Assembly (NCBI RefSeq): GCF_006265175.1
Contig: NZ_VDCQ01000008.1
Coordinates: 124,001-188,000 of the forward strand
DNA: 64,000 bases
Direction of reading: 5' to 3'
DNA from: Paenibacillus hemerocallicola
GTDB lineage: Bacteria; Bacillota; Bacilli; Paenibacillales; NBRC-103111
The position numbers were made by a program, and so were the translations under genes. Positions 17,839 through 27,064 of this stretch are shown piece by piece. The stretch's first letter is position 1, and every line of letters starts with the position of its first letter. Below the pieces are notes generated by a model. It was not told the DNA's origin. It worked only from the letters and a program-made list of their open reading frames with translations, and searched no databases.

Positions 17839-18939
17839 TTACGCTTTCTCCTTTCGTCGGGCTGCCGGCAGCAGCGACAGCACGAGCAGCAGCAAGCCGA
17901 ACACGATATTCAGGACCGATATGCCCGGAAAATACCAATTGGATAAAAAGTACAGCAACACAACGTCGCTAATGGGAAGCATTGTCACACCGACAAGGCC
18001 CGCGGACAAACCCGCCAGAAGGAAACTCCGACTTCTGCGCTTTTTCATGCCCAAGACATCCGGGATAAGAAAGAGCATCAAGGAAACGCGGATGAACGAG
18101 CCCGAAATCCATTGATAAATAGAGAAAAAATCAAGGTGGGAGACGAACTTGCCCAAAGTGACCATTCGCCACTGCTCGAAAGCCGGATACCGTTGATCCG
18201 CCGCTTCGAAGGGACCGAACAAGGCGATCGAACCCGTTACCGGTCCGACGGTCAGACCGACCAGAATAATCGCCAGCACGATCAGGCTGCGAGTCCGGAA
18301 GGCGGACGATACATGATGGCCCATAAACAAGATCAGCACCAGCTCGAACAAGCCGCCGCTCGTGTACGCCATTGCTTTGGCAGCGGGAGCGTAGCCATGG
18401 GTGAATAGAGGCGCAAGCAGCGAATAGTCTTTATATTGCAAGTTCGCCGAGGCGACGAAATAGCCGAGCAGCACGACGCCGGGCAGCAGCAGCCCGGAAG
18501 TGATGGCGATTGCCCGGATACCGGCTCGTGCGGCGAAAAAACAAACAAGCATGAAAATGAGCGAAATGACAAGCTTGGGCGTCCGCGGCAAATAAGTGAC
18601 GTTCGTCCACATCACAGTGTCGGCAAGCGATATAAACGAAGTCACGGAGAAATAGACCACGGCAAGAACGATCAAAATCAGACGGGCGGCCTTGCCGTAA
18701 TGCTGTCTCAGCCATTCACCCATATGACGATGACCGACTTTACGGATAATAACATGCAATACGCCCACCCAAACGATCATCGGGAGGATCGCCGCCGTTA
18801 CTCCGGCCCACGCGTCCCTTTTGGCCGTCTCCAGCAGGACGGGAATCAGGAGCACATGGTTGGATATGCCGATAGAGAGCATCAGCATCATATACAGCAA
18901 CAACGGAGAAATTTTTTTGGTGGAGTGCACAGGGCCCAT
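17839..18939 (-). CDS. gerKB: Spore germination receptor permease, GerAB/GerKB family
   Basis: A 366-residue integral membrane protein of the endospore permease group (APC superfamily), about ten helices, for example LLLYMMLMLSIGISNHVLLI and ARLILIVLAVVYFSVTSFIS. This subunit binds the small germinant. ATG 18939 directly follows GGGAG with no spacer; the in-frame GTG at 18930 has better spacing (9 bases) and may be the true start. First gene of the germination operon, most likely transcribed in the forespore by sigma-G, though no such promoter was recognised. Confidence 0.9.
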   Translation of the reverse strand: MGPVHSTKKISPLLLYMMLMLSIGISNHVLLIPVLLETAKRDAWAGVTAAILPMIVWVGVLHVIIRKVGHRHMGEWLRQHYGKAARLILIVLAVVYFSVTSFISLADTVMWTNVTYLPRTPKLVISLIFMLVCFFAARAGIRAIAITSGLLLPGVVLLGYFVASANLQYKDYSLLAPLFTHGYAPAAKAMAYTSGGLFELVLILFMGHHVSSAFRTRSLIVLAIILVGLTVGPVTGSIALFGPFEAADQRYPAFEQWRMVTLGKFVSHLDFFSIYQWISGSFIRVSLMLFLIPDVLGMKKRRSRSFLLAGLSAGLVGVTMLPISDVVLLYFLSNWYFPGISVLNIVFGLLLLVLSLLPAARRKEKA

Positions 18940-19041
18940 CTCCCGGAAGCGTTTTCTGGAATAATAACTACGAATTAGGTTTTGTAAGGAAACGGTATTT
19001 TATCCGCCGTCCCCTTAACGATTCGGGAAGCATGCACGAAA

Positions 19042-19068
19042 AGCGCCGACCCATGAAGGATCGACGCT
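19042..19068 (-). terminator. Terminator after two-component system 2
   Basis: Minus-strand imperfect stem AGCGTCGATCC / GGGTCGGCGCT with a TTCAT loop and TTTT tail, just after the kinase stop. Confidence 0.6.
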
Positions 19069-19088
19069 ACGCCTGAATGCGGTTCAAG

Positions 19089-20564
19089 TTAGCTTTGAAT
19101 TGCTCCGTATGGAGGGGAAACCGGCAAGCGGACGATAAACACGCTCCCCTCGCCCACGCGGCTCTCCGCCCGAATCGTGCCGCCGTGGGCCTCCACGATC
19201 GACCTCGAGATCGACAAACCCAGACCGGCTCCGCCGGATTTGCGCGTGCGCGACGATTCGCTCCGGTAAAACCGGTCGAATACATGCGGAAGGTGCTCCT
19301 CGGGTATACCTGAGCCGTTGTCTGCCACGGACAGCTCGACATGGTCTTCGGCCTCTGTCAGAGCGATTCCTATTCTTCCATTGTCAGGGTCCGTGTGCTG
19401 GACAGCGTTGTGGAACAAATTCAGCACGACTTGCTTCATCTTGTCGGCGTCGTACAGACACTGTGTGCCGGCATCCATGCGGAACGACACCTCCCGATTC
19501 CCGGCAAGCAGGCGCATCTGGTGCTCCATTTCTTTGGCCAGCCGGTCGAGCGCGCCTTCGCGCATTTCCATGATCGGGGCCCGGTCCATTTTGGCCAGCA
19601 GCAGCAGATCGCGAACGAGCTTGTTGATCCTCTCCGACTCGCTGTGCATGCTTGTCAGTGCCTTGTGCAGCTGGTTCGGCTGGTTCATCGCGCCGCGAAG
19701 CAGCACTTCCAGAAAGCCGTGGATCGAGGTAAGCGGCGTTCGCAGCTCATGGGAAGCGTCGGCGATAAAACGCCGCATCTGCTCCTTCGCCTCTTTTTCC
19801 GCCGCAAACGACGCCTCCAGCCTCTCCAGCATCCCGTTGAACGACAGCGCCAAACGGTCGACCTCCATTTGCCCTTGGCGTGCGGGCAGCCGTTCATCCA
19901 GACTTCCGGCATCGATGCGGCCGACCGTGTCCACCATTTTCGATAAAGGCACCAGCGTCCGTCTCATGACCGGAATGAAGGAGAGCAGCCCGAGGAAAAG
20001 CGCCAGCAGCGACAGCGAGACGAAGGTGATCAATTGGCTGACCGCCACATCGTTCAGCGGAGCCGTGCTCGTGCTGAGCTGTACGACTCCGAGTATGCGT
20101 CCCCTCATATCGATCTGCTGCAGAACGACAAGCTGCTCGTTCCCTTGGTCGTCGCGTGTAATTTTATAATTCAGCCTCATTTTCTTCTGCAGCGCTTCGT
20201 CGTAGTCCTGCTGCGGCAGCTTGGGCGGCGTGCGGGATTCCGGCCAATTGGACAAATTGGTCATGTTGCCCGAAAGGTCGATGACGGCCAAAGTCATGTC
20301 CGGGAGAAAAAACATCGGCCCCCGTCCCCGCCCCATCCCTTCGGAAGCTCCTTCCGGATTCGCCAGAACGTCCCGCGGAACCGACTGCAGCTGATTTTGC
20401 ATCGTCTCCGCTTTGTTCTTGAACAGGAACTCCCGCATCACGACATATTGGAATATGCCGATAAACAGCAAAATGACCGCCAAGACGAGCAAGGAACGGG
20501 ACAGCAGCTGAAAGCCGAGCGAATGAGGCGTCAAAATGGACGGGAGGCGCAGCTTCAGCTTCAT
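19089..20564 (-). CDS. Sensor histidine kinase, two-component system 2
   Basis: A 491-residue kinase. Membrane segment 1 at about residues 20-43, an extracellular sensor with a Gly/Arg/Pro stretch (GMGRGRGPMFF), membrane segment 2 at about 178-200, HAMP, HisKA with phospho-acceptor His272 in DASHELRTPLTS, and HATPase_c (NLFHNAVQHTDPDNGRIG, VADNGSGIP, GLGLSISRS). The ATG overlaps the regulator stop by 4 bases. CssS/ArlS-like architecture; the signal is not evident. Confidence 0.94.
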   Translation of the reverse strand: MKLKLRLPSILTPHSLGFQLLSRSLLVLAVILLFIGIFQYVVMREFLFKNKAETMQNQLQSVPRDVLANPEGASEGMGRGRGPMFFLPDMTLAVIDLSGNMTNLSNWPESRTPPKLPQQDYDEALQKKMRLNYKITRDDQGNEQLVVLQQIDMRGRILGVVQLSTSTAPLNDVAVSQLITFVSLSLLALFLGLLSFIPVMRRTLVPLSKMVDTVGRIDAGSLDERLPARQGQMEVDRLALSFNGMLERLEASFAAEKEAKEQMRRFIADASHELRTPLTSIHGFLEVLLRGAMNQPNQLHKALTSMHSESERINKLVRDLLLLAKMDRAPIMEMREGALDRLAKEMEHQMRLLAGNREVSFRMDAGTQCLYDADKMKQVVLNLFHNAVQHTDPDNGRIGIALTEAEDHVELSVADNGSGIPEEHLPHVFDRFYRSESSRTRKSGGAGLGLSISRSIVEAHGGTIRAESRVGEGSVFIVRLPVSPPYGAIQS

Positions 20565-21244
20565 GTGGCATCCACTCTGTAGCCGGCTCCGCGCAAAGTG
20601 CGGATGACGCGGTGCTCTTTATCCCGCAGCTTGTCTCTGAGGGAACGGATGTATACTTCCACGATGTTTTCCTCCCCGCCGAAATCGTAGCCCCACACCT
20701 TGTCGAGGATGACGCTTTTGCTCAGCACGAGTCCGTGGTTGATGACCATGAACTTGAGCAGCTCGTATTCGGTCGGGGAAAGCTCCAGCACCCGTTCCTG
20801 GTAAGCGATTTCCTTGCGCCGGTCATCGATGCGGAAAGGGCCGATCAGCACTTCTCCGAGCAAATTCGGAAACTGGTTGCGGATTCTGGCATGGATGCGG
20901 GCGAGCAGCTCCTCGAAGCTGAACGGCTTGACAACATAATCGTCCGCACCCAGCGTAAGCCCTTTTACGCGGTCGTCCACTTCGTCTTTGGCGGTCAGCA
21001 TAATGATGGCGACGTTCTCCGTCTTCTTCAGCAGCCGGCACACTTCGAACCCGTCCATGCCCGGCATCATGACGTCGAGAATGACGATATGAGGCTGGAA
21101 CTGTTTGGCCAGCGTGACGGCGGTAATGCCGTCCGGGGCCGTCTGCACCTCGAAGCCCTCGCCCACGAGCCCCATCTCGAGAAATTGCAAAATATTCGGC
21201 TCGTCATCGACAAGCATGATTTTAATTCCTTTTATTTGAGCCAT
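20561..21244 (-). CDS. OmpR-family response regulator, two-component system 2
   Basis: A 227-residue regulator with receiver (DDE pocket at 13-15, phospho-acceptor Asp57 in VILDVMMPGMDG, Lys in DYVVKPFSFEEL) and winged helix (LELSPTEYELLKFMVINHG; EENIVEVYIRSLRDKLRDKE). The unusually long first strand (MAQIKGIKIMLVDDE) is compatible with a start at this ATG. It is the first gene of the pair and overlaps the kinase gene by 4 bases. Confidence 0.95.
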   Translation of the reverse strand: MAQIKGIKIMLVDDEPNILQFLEMGLVGEGFEVQTAPDGITAVTLAKQFQPHIVILDVMMPGMDGFEVCRLLKKTENVAIIMLTAKDEVDDRVKGLTLGADDYVVKPFSFEELLARIHARIRNQFPNLLGEVLIGPFRIDDRRKEIAYQERVLELSPTEYELLKFMVINHGLVLSKSVILDKVWGYDFGGEENIVEVYIRSLRDKLRDKEHRVIRTLRGAGYRVDAT

Positions 21245-21484
21245 ACGATCTCCTCCGACCGCTCCAGGTTATCATTTCCGGTTCTACGCTCTATTATCGG
21301 GCATGCAGCTTACTCCACTCTGAACGCTGCCTGAAAGCCGGCTGAACGTTTCGGATTCAGCATACAACGAAATTACGCGGCGTACAACCCGGCGACCCCG
21401 CGCTATGCCGCGACGCCGCATAGTTTCGGGGGCCGTACATATGTTTACTTAGAGCGCATCAATTCCGGTAAAGGGGCAATCGAT

Positions 21485-22269
21485 TTGGGCTACTATGTCG
21501 AGGTGGAGCATGGAGTGAAATTGTACGTCGAGGACGTTGGCGTCGGGATTCCCGTCCTGCTTATTCACGGATGGCCGGTCAATCATGAAATGTTCGAATA
21601 TCAGGCAGCTCAGTTACCCAAATACGGCTACCGGTGCATTCAAATCGACCTAAGGGGATTCGGCAAGTCGGACCGTCCCTGGACGGGCTATTCTTATAAT
21701 CGGGTGGCCGACGACATCCGCATCGTCATCGATGCTCTGCGTCTCCGCCAATGCCGGTTAGTCTGCTTCTCCATGGGAGGGGCGATCGGCATCCGCTATA
21801 TGAGCCGCCACCGGGGACACGGCGTGGCCCAGCTTGTGCTGATGGCGGCCGCTGCTCCTTCCTTCACGAAAAGGCCCGGCTTTCCTTACGGCATGACTAA
21901 AGAGGAGGTCAATGCGCTGATCGCGCAGAACGATACGAACCGACCGCAAATGCTGCACGATTTCGGCCAATCGTTCTTTGCGAGCACCGTAACGCCAAGC
22001 TTCCGCAGTTGGTTTCACTCTCTCGGTCTGACTGCGTCCTCTCACTCGAGGATTTGCGGCCGGATCTTCCGAACGTTCATGCCCCTACGACGATTTTCCA
22101 CGGCAAGCTGGACAAAATATGCCCGTTTCCGCTCGCCGGACAGCTCCACAAAGGAATCCGCGGCTCGGTGCTGCTGCCATTCGAGAAGAGCGGCCACGGC
22201 ATCTTCTACGATGAGCTCGGGCTTTTCAACGACCGGCTGATAGCGGTGCTCGGGCAGCTCGGACGTTAA
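21485..22269 (+). pseudogene. Alpha/beta hydrolase, split by a frameshift
   Basis: Two frames together give one hydrolase of about 260 residues. The first (from TTG 21485, SD AAAGGGG) covers the oxyanion part PVLLIHGWPVNHE, the nucleophile elbow CFSMGGAIG and the cap to SWFHSLGLTASSHS near 22041. The second, in frame with 22009, supplies LEDLRPDLPNVHAPTTIFHG, the acid KLDKICPF and the catalytic His in KSGHGIFYDE, ending at 22269. All three triad residues survive but in different frames. Compared with relatives, a few residues between SSH and the LRP block seem missing, so I infer a small deletion rather than a single-base error. Unless rescued, the product lacks Asp and His. Confidence 0.75.
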
Positions 22270-22274
22270 TCCGA

Positions 22275-22320
22275 AAAGAAAAGACTGTCGCCAAGCCCTC
22301 TGAGGGTCTTATCGACAGTC
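22275..22320 (-). terminator. Terminator after the YhgE/Pip gene
   Basis: Minus strand GACTGTCG ... CGACAGTC stem (with an inner CCCTC/GAGGG helix) followed by TTTTCTTTTC. Confidence 0.8.
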
Positions 22321-22360
22321 CGCATGGATGGAGCCGGTTTCGAGCCTGCTCGTCTTTGCC

Positions 22361-24598
22361 TTAGGAAACGGTCACCGCCGGGGCTTGCCCCCCGGGTTGT
22401 TTGTTTTTGCGGTGGGATGCAACGAAGTAGCCGAGCGTCAATGCCGCAAACACAATCGCGAATATGCCCAGTACCGCGGCGTTTTTCCACATCGACGCGT
22501 AATCGCCGCTCGAGATGACGTCCTTCAAGCCGGCAACCGAATACGTCATCGGCAGCCACGGCGTCACTTTTTGCAGCCAATCCGGAATCAGCTCCAGCGG
22601 GAACGTGCCGGCCGAGCTCGTCAATTGGAAGATGAGGACGACGATCGCTACGAAGCGGCCCGGATTTTGCAGCGCCGTAACGAGAAATTGAATGAGCATC
22701 ATAAACGTAATGCTCGTAATGATCGACAATAGGATGAATAACGGAACGCTTTTCACTTCCATATCGAGTATGAACAGCAGCGCCGCATCGGCGATCAGCG
22801 CCTGAACGGCTCCCACCAGGACAAGCGTCAGCGCTTTGCTCCAAAACCAGCTCCAGCCGCTCGCGGGAAGCACGGCAGGCTCCCGCACGGTGTACACGAT
22901 CGTCAGAAGCAGTGCCCCCACGTACAAGCCGAGCGACAGGAAATAAGGAGCGAAGCCCGTTCCGTAGTTCGGAACCTCATTGATCTTCTGGACATCCAAC
23001 TCCACCGGTCCGGCAAACATGTCGTACATCGTGTCCGTCACTTGCAGCCCGGACGTTTGGGCGGTCGCCTCGCTCAGCTTGCCCGACAGCTCGTGCGAGC
23101 CGTCGTCCAGCTGCAGCAATCCCGAAGCGACCTGCTGCGCCCCGTTCTCCAATTGGATCGTACCGTCCACGAGAGGATCTACATTAGCCAACAGCTTCGC
23201 CAAGCCTGCCTGCAGCTCGGTCGCGCCTCCGGTCAGCTGCTTCGCGCCGGCCGCAAGAGCCGCCCCGCCTTCCTTCGCCTCCGACAGCTTGGTCCCGAAT
23301 TGCGCCATCCCCGCGGTCCATTGTCCGGCTCCGGCAGCCAGCTTTTGTCCGCCCGCGGCGAGCTGCTGCCCGCCTGCGCCAGCTTCCTTCATTTTGACGT
23401 CGAACGCGGACAAGCCTTCCTTCAACTGAACGGCGCCTCCATGCAGTTGTTGCGCCCCGTCGCTCAATTTTTGCTGAGCTTGCGTGTTTTCCGCTAGTCC
23501 CGCCGCCAGTTGTTGGCTTGCGGCGAGCAGCTTCTGGACATTGGGATCCTGCGCCAGCTGCGCATTCGATCCGGCCAGCTGCTCGAGCCCTTGCGCCAGT
23601 TGCGCAGCCCCTTGCTCCAGCTTCATGGCGCCTGCCGCCGATTGACCGAGTCCCTCGGCCAATTGTTCCGACGCCAACTCGGCTTGCCCGGAGCTCGCGG
23701 CAAGCTTGCCGCTCCCTTGAACGAGCTGAGACAAGCCGCCGCTCAAGCTTTCCGAGCCGGCGCCGAGCGATTTCGCCCCATCGCCGAGCGACGCCGCTCC
23801 GACAGTCAGCTCCCGCTGTGCCTCGCTCAGCTTGGCAAGTCCGTCGGCCAGATCGTCCGCACCGACGTTAAGCTTGGTTGCGCCTTGCTTCAGCTGCCCG
23901 CCGCCCGCTTCCAGCTGTGCGACTCCGTCTTTGAGCGTCACGGAGCCGCTGGCCAGCTTGCTCAAGTTTTGCTCGATCAGCAGCGCGCCTTCCTTCGCCT
24001 TCGATGTTCCGTCCGCCAACCGGCCGGCTCCGTCGCTAGCCTTGCCGATGCCGTCGACGAGCAGTTCCATTTGGCCAATCACCGTTTTGGCGTATGTTTC
24101 CGTTATTTCTTTATTCAATAATGCTTTCATTTTATCGATCGCGGAGTTGCCTATCTGGGAAGCCAGAAAGTTATAGCTTTCGTTCGGGAGGAAGGAAAGC
24201 CGTGCTGTCGTCGGATGATCGGACGTCAAGGTCGTCGTTTTCTCCGAGAAGTCTTCCGGAATTTCGATCGCCATGTAATATTCATTGTTTTTCAGTCCGT
24301 CCATCGCCTCTTCCTTGCTTACGAACCGCCAGTCGAATTGACGATTTTCCTTCAGCTTCTCCTCGAATTCATCCCCGACATGCAGCGACTTGCCGTTGAA
24401 CTGCGTCCCCTTGTCGGCATTGACGATCGCAACCGGCAAATCGTCCAGCCGGCCGTACGGATCCCAGAACGCCCCCAGAAACATGGCGGTGTACAACACG
24501 GGAATCAATAGCACGGCCAATACCGGAATGAGCACTTTGCGGTTGCACCCGATCGCGGCCAACTCCTTGCCGAATTGTTTGAACCCTTTCAACATCAT
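22361..24598 (-). CDS. YhgE/Pip-domain membrane protein
   Basis: A 745-residue protein of the YhgE/Pip (phage infection protein) family. One N-terminal membrane helix (VLIPVLAVLLIPVLYTAMFL), an extracellular region of about 480 residues, then five or six C-terminal helices of ABC-2 type (from ALLLTIVYTVREPAVLPASG on). The extracellular part from about residue 200 to 500 is made of many LxxGaxxLxxG-like units (for example GVAQLEAGGGQLKQGATKLN), a long helical stalk seen in this family. Relatives export toxins or serve as phage receptors; ESX/LXG-linked roles are known for some. SD GAGGAG supports ATG 24598. It is downstream of a tetR gene and shares a motif with the tetR promoter, so TetR control is likely. 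Confidence 0.9.
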   Translation of the reverse strand: MMLKGFKQFGKELAAIGCNRKVLIPVLAVLLIPVLYTAMFLGAFWDPYGRLDDLPVAIVNADKGTQFNGKSLHVGDEFEEKLKENRQFDWRFVSKEEAMDGLKNNEYYMAIEIPEDFSEKTTTLTSDHPTTARLSFLPNESYNFLASQIGNSAIDKMKALLNKEITETYAKTVIGQMELLVDGIGKASDGAGRLADGTSKAKEGALLIEQNLSKLASGSVTLKDGVAQLEAGGGQLKQGATKLNVGADDLADGLAKLSEAQRELTVGAASLGDGAKSLGAGSESLSGGLSQLVQGSGKLAASSGQAELASEQLAEGLGQSAAGAMKLEQGAAQLAQGLEQLAGSNAQLAQDPNVQKLLAASQQLAAGLAENTQAQQKLSDGAQQLHGGAVQLKEGLSAFDVKMKEAGAGGQQLAAGGQKLAAGAGQWTAGMAQFGTKLSEAKEGGAALAAGAKQLTGGATELQAGLAKLLANVDPLVDGTIQLENGAQQVASGLLQLDDGSHELSGKLSEATAQTSGLQVTDTMYDMFAGPVELDVQKINEVPNYGTGFAPYFLSLGLYVGALLLTIVYTVREPAVLPASGWSWFWSKALTLVLVGAVQALIADAALLFILDMEVKSVPLFILLSIITSITFMMLIQFLVTALQNPGRFVAIVVLIFQLTSSAGTFPLELIPDWLQKVTPWLPMTYSVAGLKDVISSGDYASMWKNAAVLGIFAIVFAALTLGYFVASHRKNKQPGGQAPAVTVS

Positions 24599-24618
24599 TC
24601 TCCACTCCTCTTTACATA

Positions 24619-24647
24619 TTGACTATTTTGGTCATATGGTCATTTTA
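24619..24647. promoter_or_regulatory. Putative TetR operator upstream of the YhgE gene
   Basis: Contains CTATTTTGGTCAT (24623-24635), identical to a 13-mer in the tetR leader at 25277-25289, plus a second GGTCAT copy. Shared motif in both promoter regions of a regulator/transporter pair points to one repressor. Confidence 0.5.
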
Positions 24648-24650
24648 TAG

Positions 24651-24672
24651 TAAAAAAAACGGCTTCCGTTTT
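24651..24672 (-). terminator. Weak terminator at the end of tetR
   Basis: Minus-strand AAAACGG-AAG-CCGTTTT hairpin with eight T, overlapping the tetR stop codon. The 3-base loop makes it short. Confidence 0.45.
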
Positions 24673-25246
24673 AATCCGGAGCCAATCCTGCCTGCAAGTA
24701 AAATGGCAACAGCTCGGCGACCTGCCCTTTTCCGAGCGGCTCGTGCGATTTTTTCCAATCGGCGGTCAACGCCATATACAGCTTCAGCATGACAAATGCG
24801 GTGATCTCGGGATCGCAGGGCTTGATCTCGCCTTTATCGACGGCCTTCTTCACCTGAATCCGGATGTACCCGACTACCGCCTTCTCGATTTGCTGAATGC
24901 CCTCCTGCGCCATCTGCGTGCCGATTTCCTTCACTTCCTGCGTCAGCTTGATAGCAAGCTCATGCTCCTCGCGGAAATCGAGCAGCCGCTCCAGCACCCT
25001 ATGCAAATTATCGAAAAATTTGCGTTCCGGATCGACCACTTCTTCGGCAACCCGCTTCATTTCTTGAATAAGCTTGTTCATAATTTCCTGGAACAGCTCT
25101 TCCTTGTTGGCAAAAAACGTATAAATCGTCCCTTTGCCTACGCCCGCGATCTTGGCCACCTGGTCCATCGTGGTCGCCTTGTAGCCGAACAAAGCAAACG
25201 ACTTCGCTGCAGCCTCGATAATCAGCTTGCGCCGGTCAACCGTCAT
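24671..25246 (-). CDS. TetR/AcrR-family repressor
   Basis: A 191-residue regulator. The N-terminal HTH is complete: IIEAAAKSFALFGYKATTMD, then VAKIAGVGKGTIYTFFANKE with the TetR hallmark GTIYTFF-NKEEL. The C-terminal helical domain binds an unknown ligand. It lies 72 bases upstream of the YhgE/Pip gene on the same strand, the arrangement of FadR/YhgD-type TetR regulators of Pip proteins in Bacillus. A common 13-base motif is found before both genes. Confidence 0.93.
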   Translation of the reverse strand: MTVDRRKLIIEAAAKSFALFGYKATTMDQVAKIAGVGKGTIYTFFANKEELFQEIMNKLIQEMKRVAEEVVDPERKFFDNLHRVLERLLDFREEHELAIKLTQEVKEIGTQMAQEGIQQIEKAVVGYIRIQVKKAVDKGEIKPCDPEITAFVMLKLYMALTADWKKSHEPLGKGQVAELLPFYLQAGLAPD

Positions 25247-25265
25247 CCCGTCACCCCCGATTGAA

Positions 25266-25293
25266 TGACTAAATTTCTATTTTGGTCATTTCG
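25266..25293. promoter_or_regulatory. Putative TetR operator upstream of tetR
   Basis: TGAC...GGTCA inverted arrangement with CTATTTTGGTCAT (25277-25289) shared with the site before the YhgE gene. Autoregulation is inferred. Confidence 0.5.
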
Positions 25294-25371
25294 TCAGAAT
25301 TTATTGTAACACCGTCGTTTTTATATGGCAATACCTTTTTGAGGGTACCCGTCATGAATCCATACGAAAAG

Positions 25372-25403
25372 AAAGGGCATCGATCTGATTCATCGAGCCC
25401 CTT
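25372..25403 (-). terminator. Terminator after the dioxygenase-esterase operon
   Basis: Minus-strand AAGGGGCTCGAT / ATCGATGCCCTT stem (two mismatches) with a 7-base loop and TTCTTTTC tail. Confidence 0.65.
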
Positions 25404-25423
25404 CCTATTGTCGCGACAGCTGA

Positions 25424-26035
25424 TCATTTGGCAAATCGTCCGTCAAACCACGCTTTTGCGGCCTCTACTTCCGTACGGGTCAATTGATGCCCATTTCGCT
25501 CCCAATGAACGGTTACATCTGCGCCCGCTTGCCCGAGCAGTTCCTTCAGCTCCTCTGTCTCGCCGGGAGAGCAGATCGGATCGTTACTGCCGGCACCGAT
25601 AAACACGGGGAGACCGGACAGCTCCGGCAGCTTCAACCCGCGAAGCGGCACCATCGGGTGGTGCAAAATGGCTCCCTTGAACGCATCCTTGAAGTGAAAA
25701 AGCAAGCTCGCCGCGATATTGGCGCCGTTGGAATAGCCGACCGCCACGAGGCTGCCCCGATCGAACCCGTGCTCGACCGATGCCTTATCGAGAAATTCGT
25801 ACAATTCCCGCGTCCGGAAGACGAGATCCTCCTCGTCGAACACCCCTTCGGCCAATCGCCGGAAAAACCGGGGCATTCCGTTCTCAAGCACATTCCCCCG
25901 GACGCTCAGGACGGAAGCTGTCGGCGCCAGCGCTTCGGCAATCGGCAGCAAATCCCTTTCCGTTCCACCGGTCCCGTGCAGCAGCAGCAATGTCGGGGCA
26001 GCGGGGTCCGTCCCTTGTCTGAATATATGCTTCAT
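25424..26035 (-). CDS. Phospholipase/carboxylesterase, MhqD/YodD-like
   Basis: A 203-residue alpha/beta hydrolase. Oxyanion motif LLLLHGTGGTERDLL, nucleophile elbow VAVGYSNGANIA, acid in FIGAGSNDPICS and His in RNGHQLTRTE. The start ATG 26035 overlaps the stop of the upstream dioxygenase by one base (TAATG), with SD GGAGGCGG. In B. subtilis MhqD (esterase) is co-transcribed with the ring-cleaving MhqE dioxygenase and responds to methylhydroquinone and catechol; the same pairing and order is seen here. Confidence 0.88.
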   Translation of the reverse strand: MKHIFRQGTDPAAPTLLLLHGTGGTERDLLPIAEALAPTASVLSVRGNVLENGMPRFFRRLAEGVFDEEDLVFRTRELYEFLDKASVEHGFDRGSLVAVGYSNGANIAASLLFHFKDAFKGAILHHPMVPLRGLKLPELSGLPVFIGAGSNDPICSPGETEELKELLGQAGADVTVHWERNGHQLTRTEVEAAKAWFDGRFAK

Positions 26036-26982
26036 TACACATCCGCCTCCAATCGGTTGACTTCGATAGGCGGAAGGCCTTGCTCCACCTGGGAACGGTT
26101 CGCCTCCAGCCATCCGGGCAGCATCAGCTTCTCGCCCAGCGCTTCGAAAGGTTCATCAACGGCAAATCCGGGCGTATCCGAAGCAATCTCGAACAAAATG
26201 CCGCCTTCCTCCCGAAAGTAAATCGCGTTGAAATATTGCCGGTCGACGACCGGAGTCGGTTGAAAGCCGCTTTGGGCAATATGCTCTCGCCATTTGCGGT
26301 GGTCCACCTCGTCTTTGGCCCTCCATGCGATATGATGGACGGTTCCCGCGCCGCCCGCTCCCCAGCCCATCGGCGTACGATTCATATCGATAACATTGCC
26401 CAAGTCGCCATATGAGCGGAAACGGACCAATTCTCCTTCTTCCCCCACTTTTTCCAGGCCCATGACCTGCTCCAGCAGCTTTGCCGTTTTATCGGGTGCG
26501 AAGCTGTTCAGCACGGCGCCGCCAAAGCCTTTAATCGCTTTGTCCGCGGGAACGCCGCCGAACGCCCACTCGCTGGCCGATCCTTCCTCGCGTTCGACGA
26601 TTTCCAGTTGAAGGCCGTCCCAATCCTGGAACCGGATATACGTCTCGCCGAATCGCTCCGTTTGCGTGTAGGGGACATTCAGCTTTTGCAACCGGTTCTG
26701 CCAAAACTCCATCGATCCGGGCGGAACGACGAACCCCGTATATCCGACCTGTCCCCCTCCGATCCGGCCCCGGCGAGCCGTCGCCCAAGGGAAGAAGGTA
26801 ATGGCCGTACCCGGACTGCCCGATTCGTTGCCGAAATACAGATGGTACACCTCCGGAGCATCGAAGTTGATCGTTTTTTTCACAAGCCGCAAGCCAAGCA
26901 CTCCGGCGTAAAAATCGACATTGCGCTGCGCATCGGTCACGAATGCCGTAATGTGGTGAATTCCTGCCGTTTTCATTGTCAT
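26035..26982 (-). CDS. Ring-cleaving dioxygenase, MhqO/MhqE-like
   Basis: A 315-residue vicinal-oxygen-chelate protein with two glyoxalase-fold repeats. The first begins GIHHITAFVTDAQRNVDFYA, with metal His in GIHH and the typical VNFDAP-like VKKTINFDAPEVYHLYFG; the second begins FGGAVLNSFAPDKTAKLLEQ and carries GTVHHIAWRAKDE. The Glu ligand is expected in ILFEIASDTPG. It should open hydroquinone or catechol rings. SD GGAGGAGG is 7 bases before ATG 26982. Its promoter carries an 18-bp palindrome like the MhqR box of B. subtilis. Confidence 0.9.
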   Translation of the reverse strand: MTMKTAGIHHITAFVTDAQRNVDFYAGVLGLRLVKKTINFDAPEVYHLYFGNESGSPGTAITFFPWATARRGRIGGGQVGYTGFVVPPGSMEFWQNRLQKLNVPYTQTERFGETYIRFQDWDGLQLEIVEREEGSASEWAFGGVPADKAIKGFGGAVLNSFAPDKTAKLLEQVMGLEKVGEEGELVRFRSYGDLGNVIDMNRTPMGWGAGGAGTVHHIAWRAKDEVDHRKWREHIAQSGFQPTPVVDRQYFNAIYFREEGGILFEIASDTPGFAVDEPFEALGEKLMLPGWLEANRSQVEQGLPPIEVNRLEADV

Positions 26983-27064
26983 CTAATTTCCTCCTCCATA
27001 TCGTTCCTTATTTTGCCCTGATGCTTGCAATCATGCATGGGCGGGAATTAATCTTAATTTTATA

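Noticed and set aside
23042-24121. Several plus-strand frames opposite the YhgE gene
   Set aside because: They are antisense shadows of the repetitive LxxGaxxL stalk.
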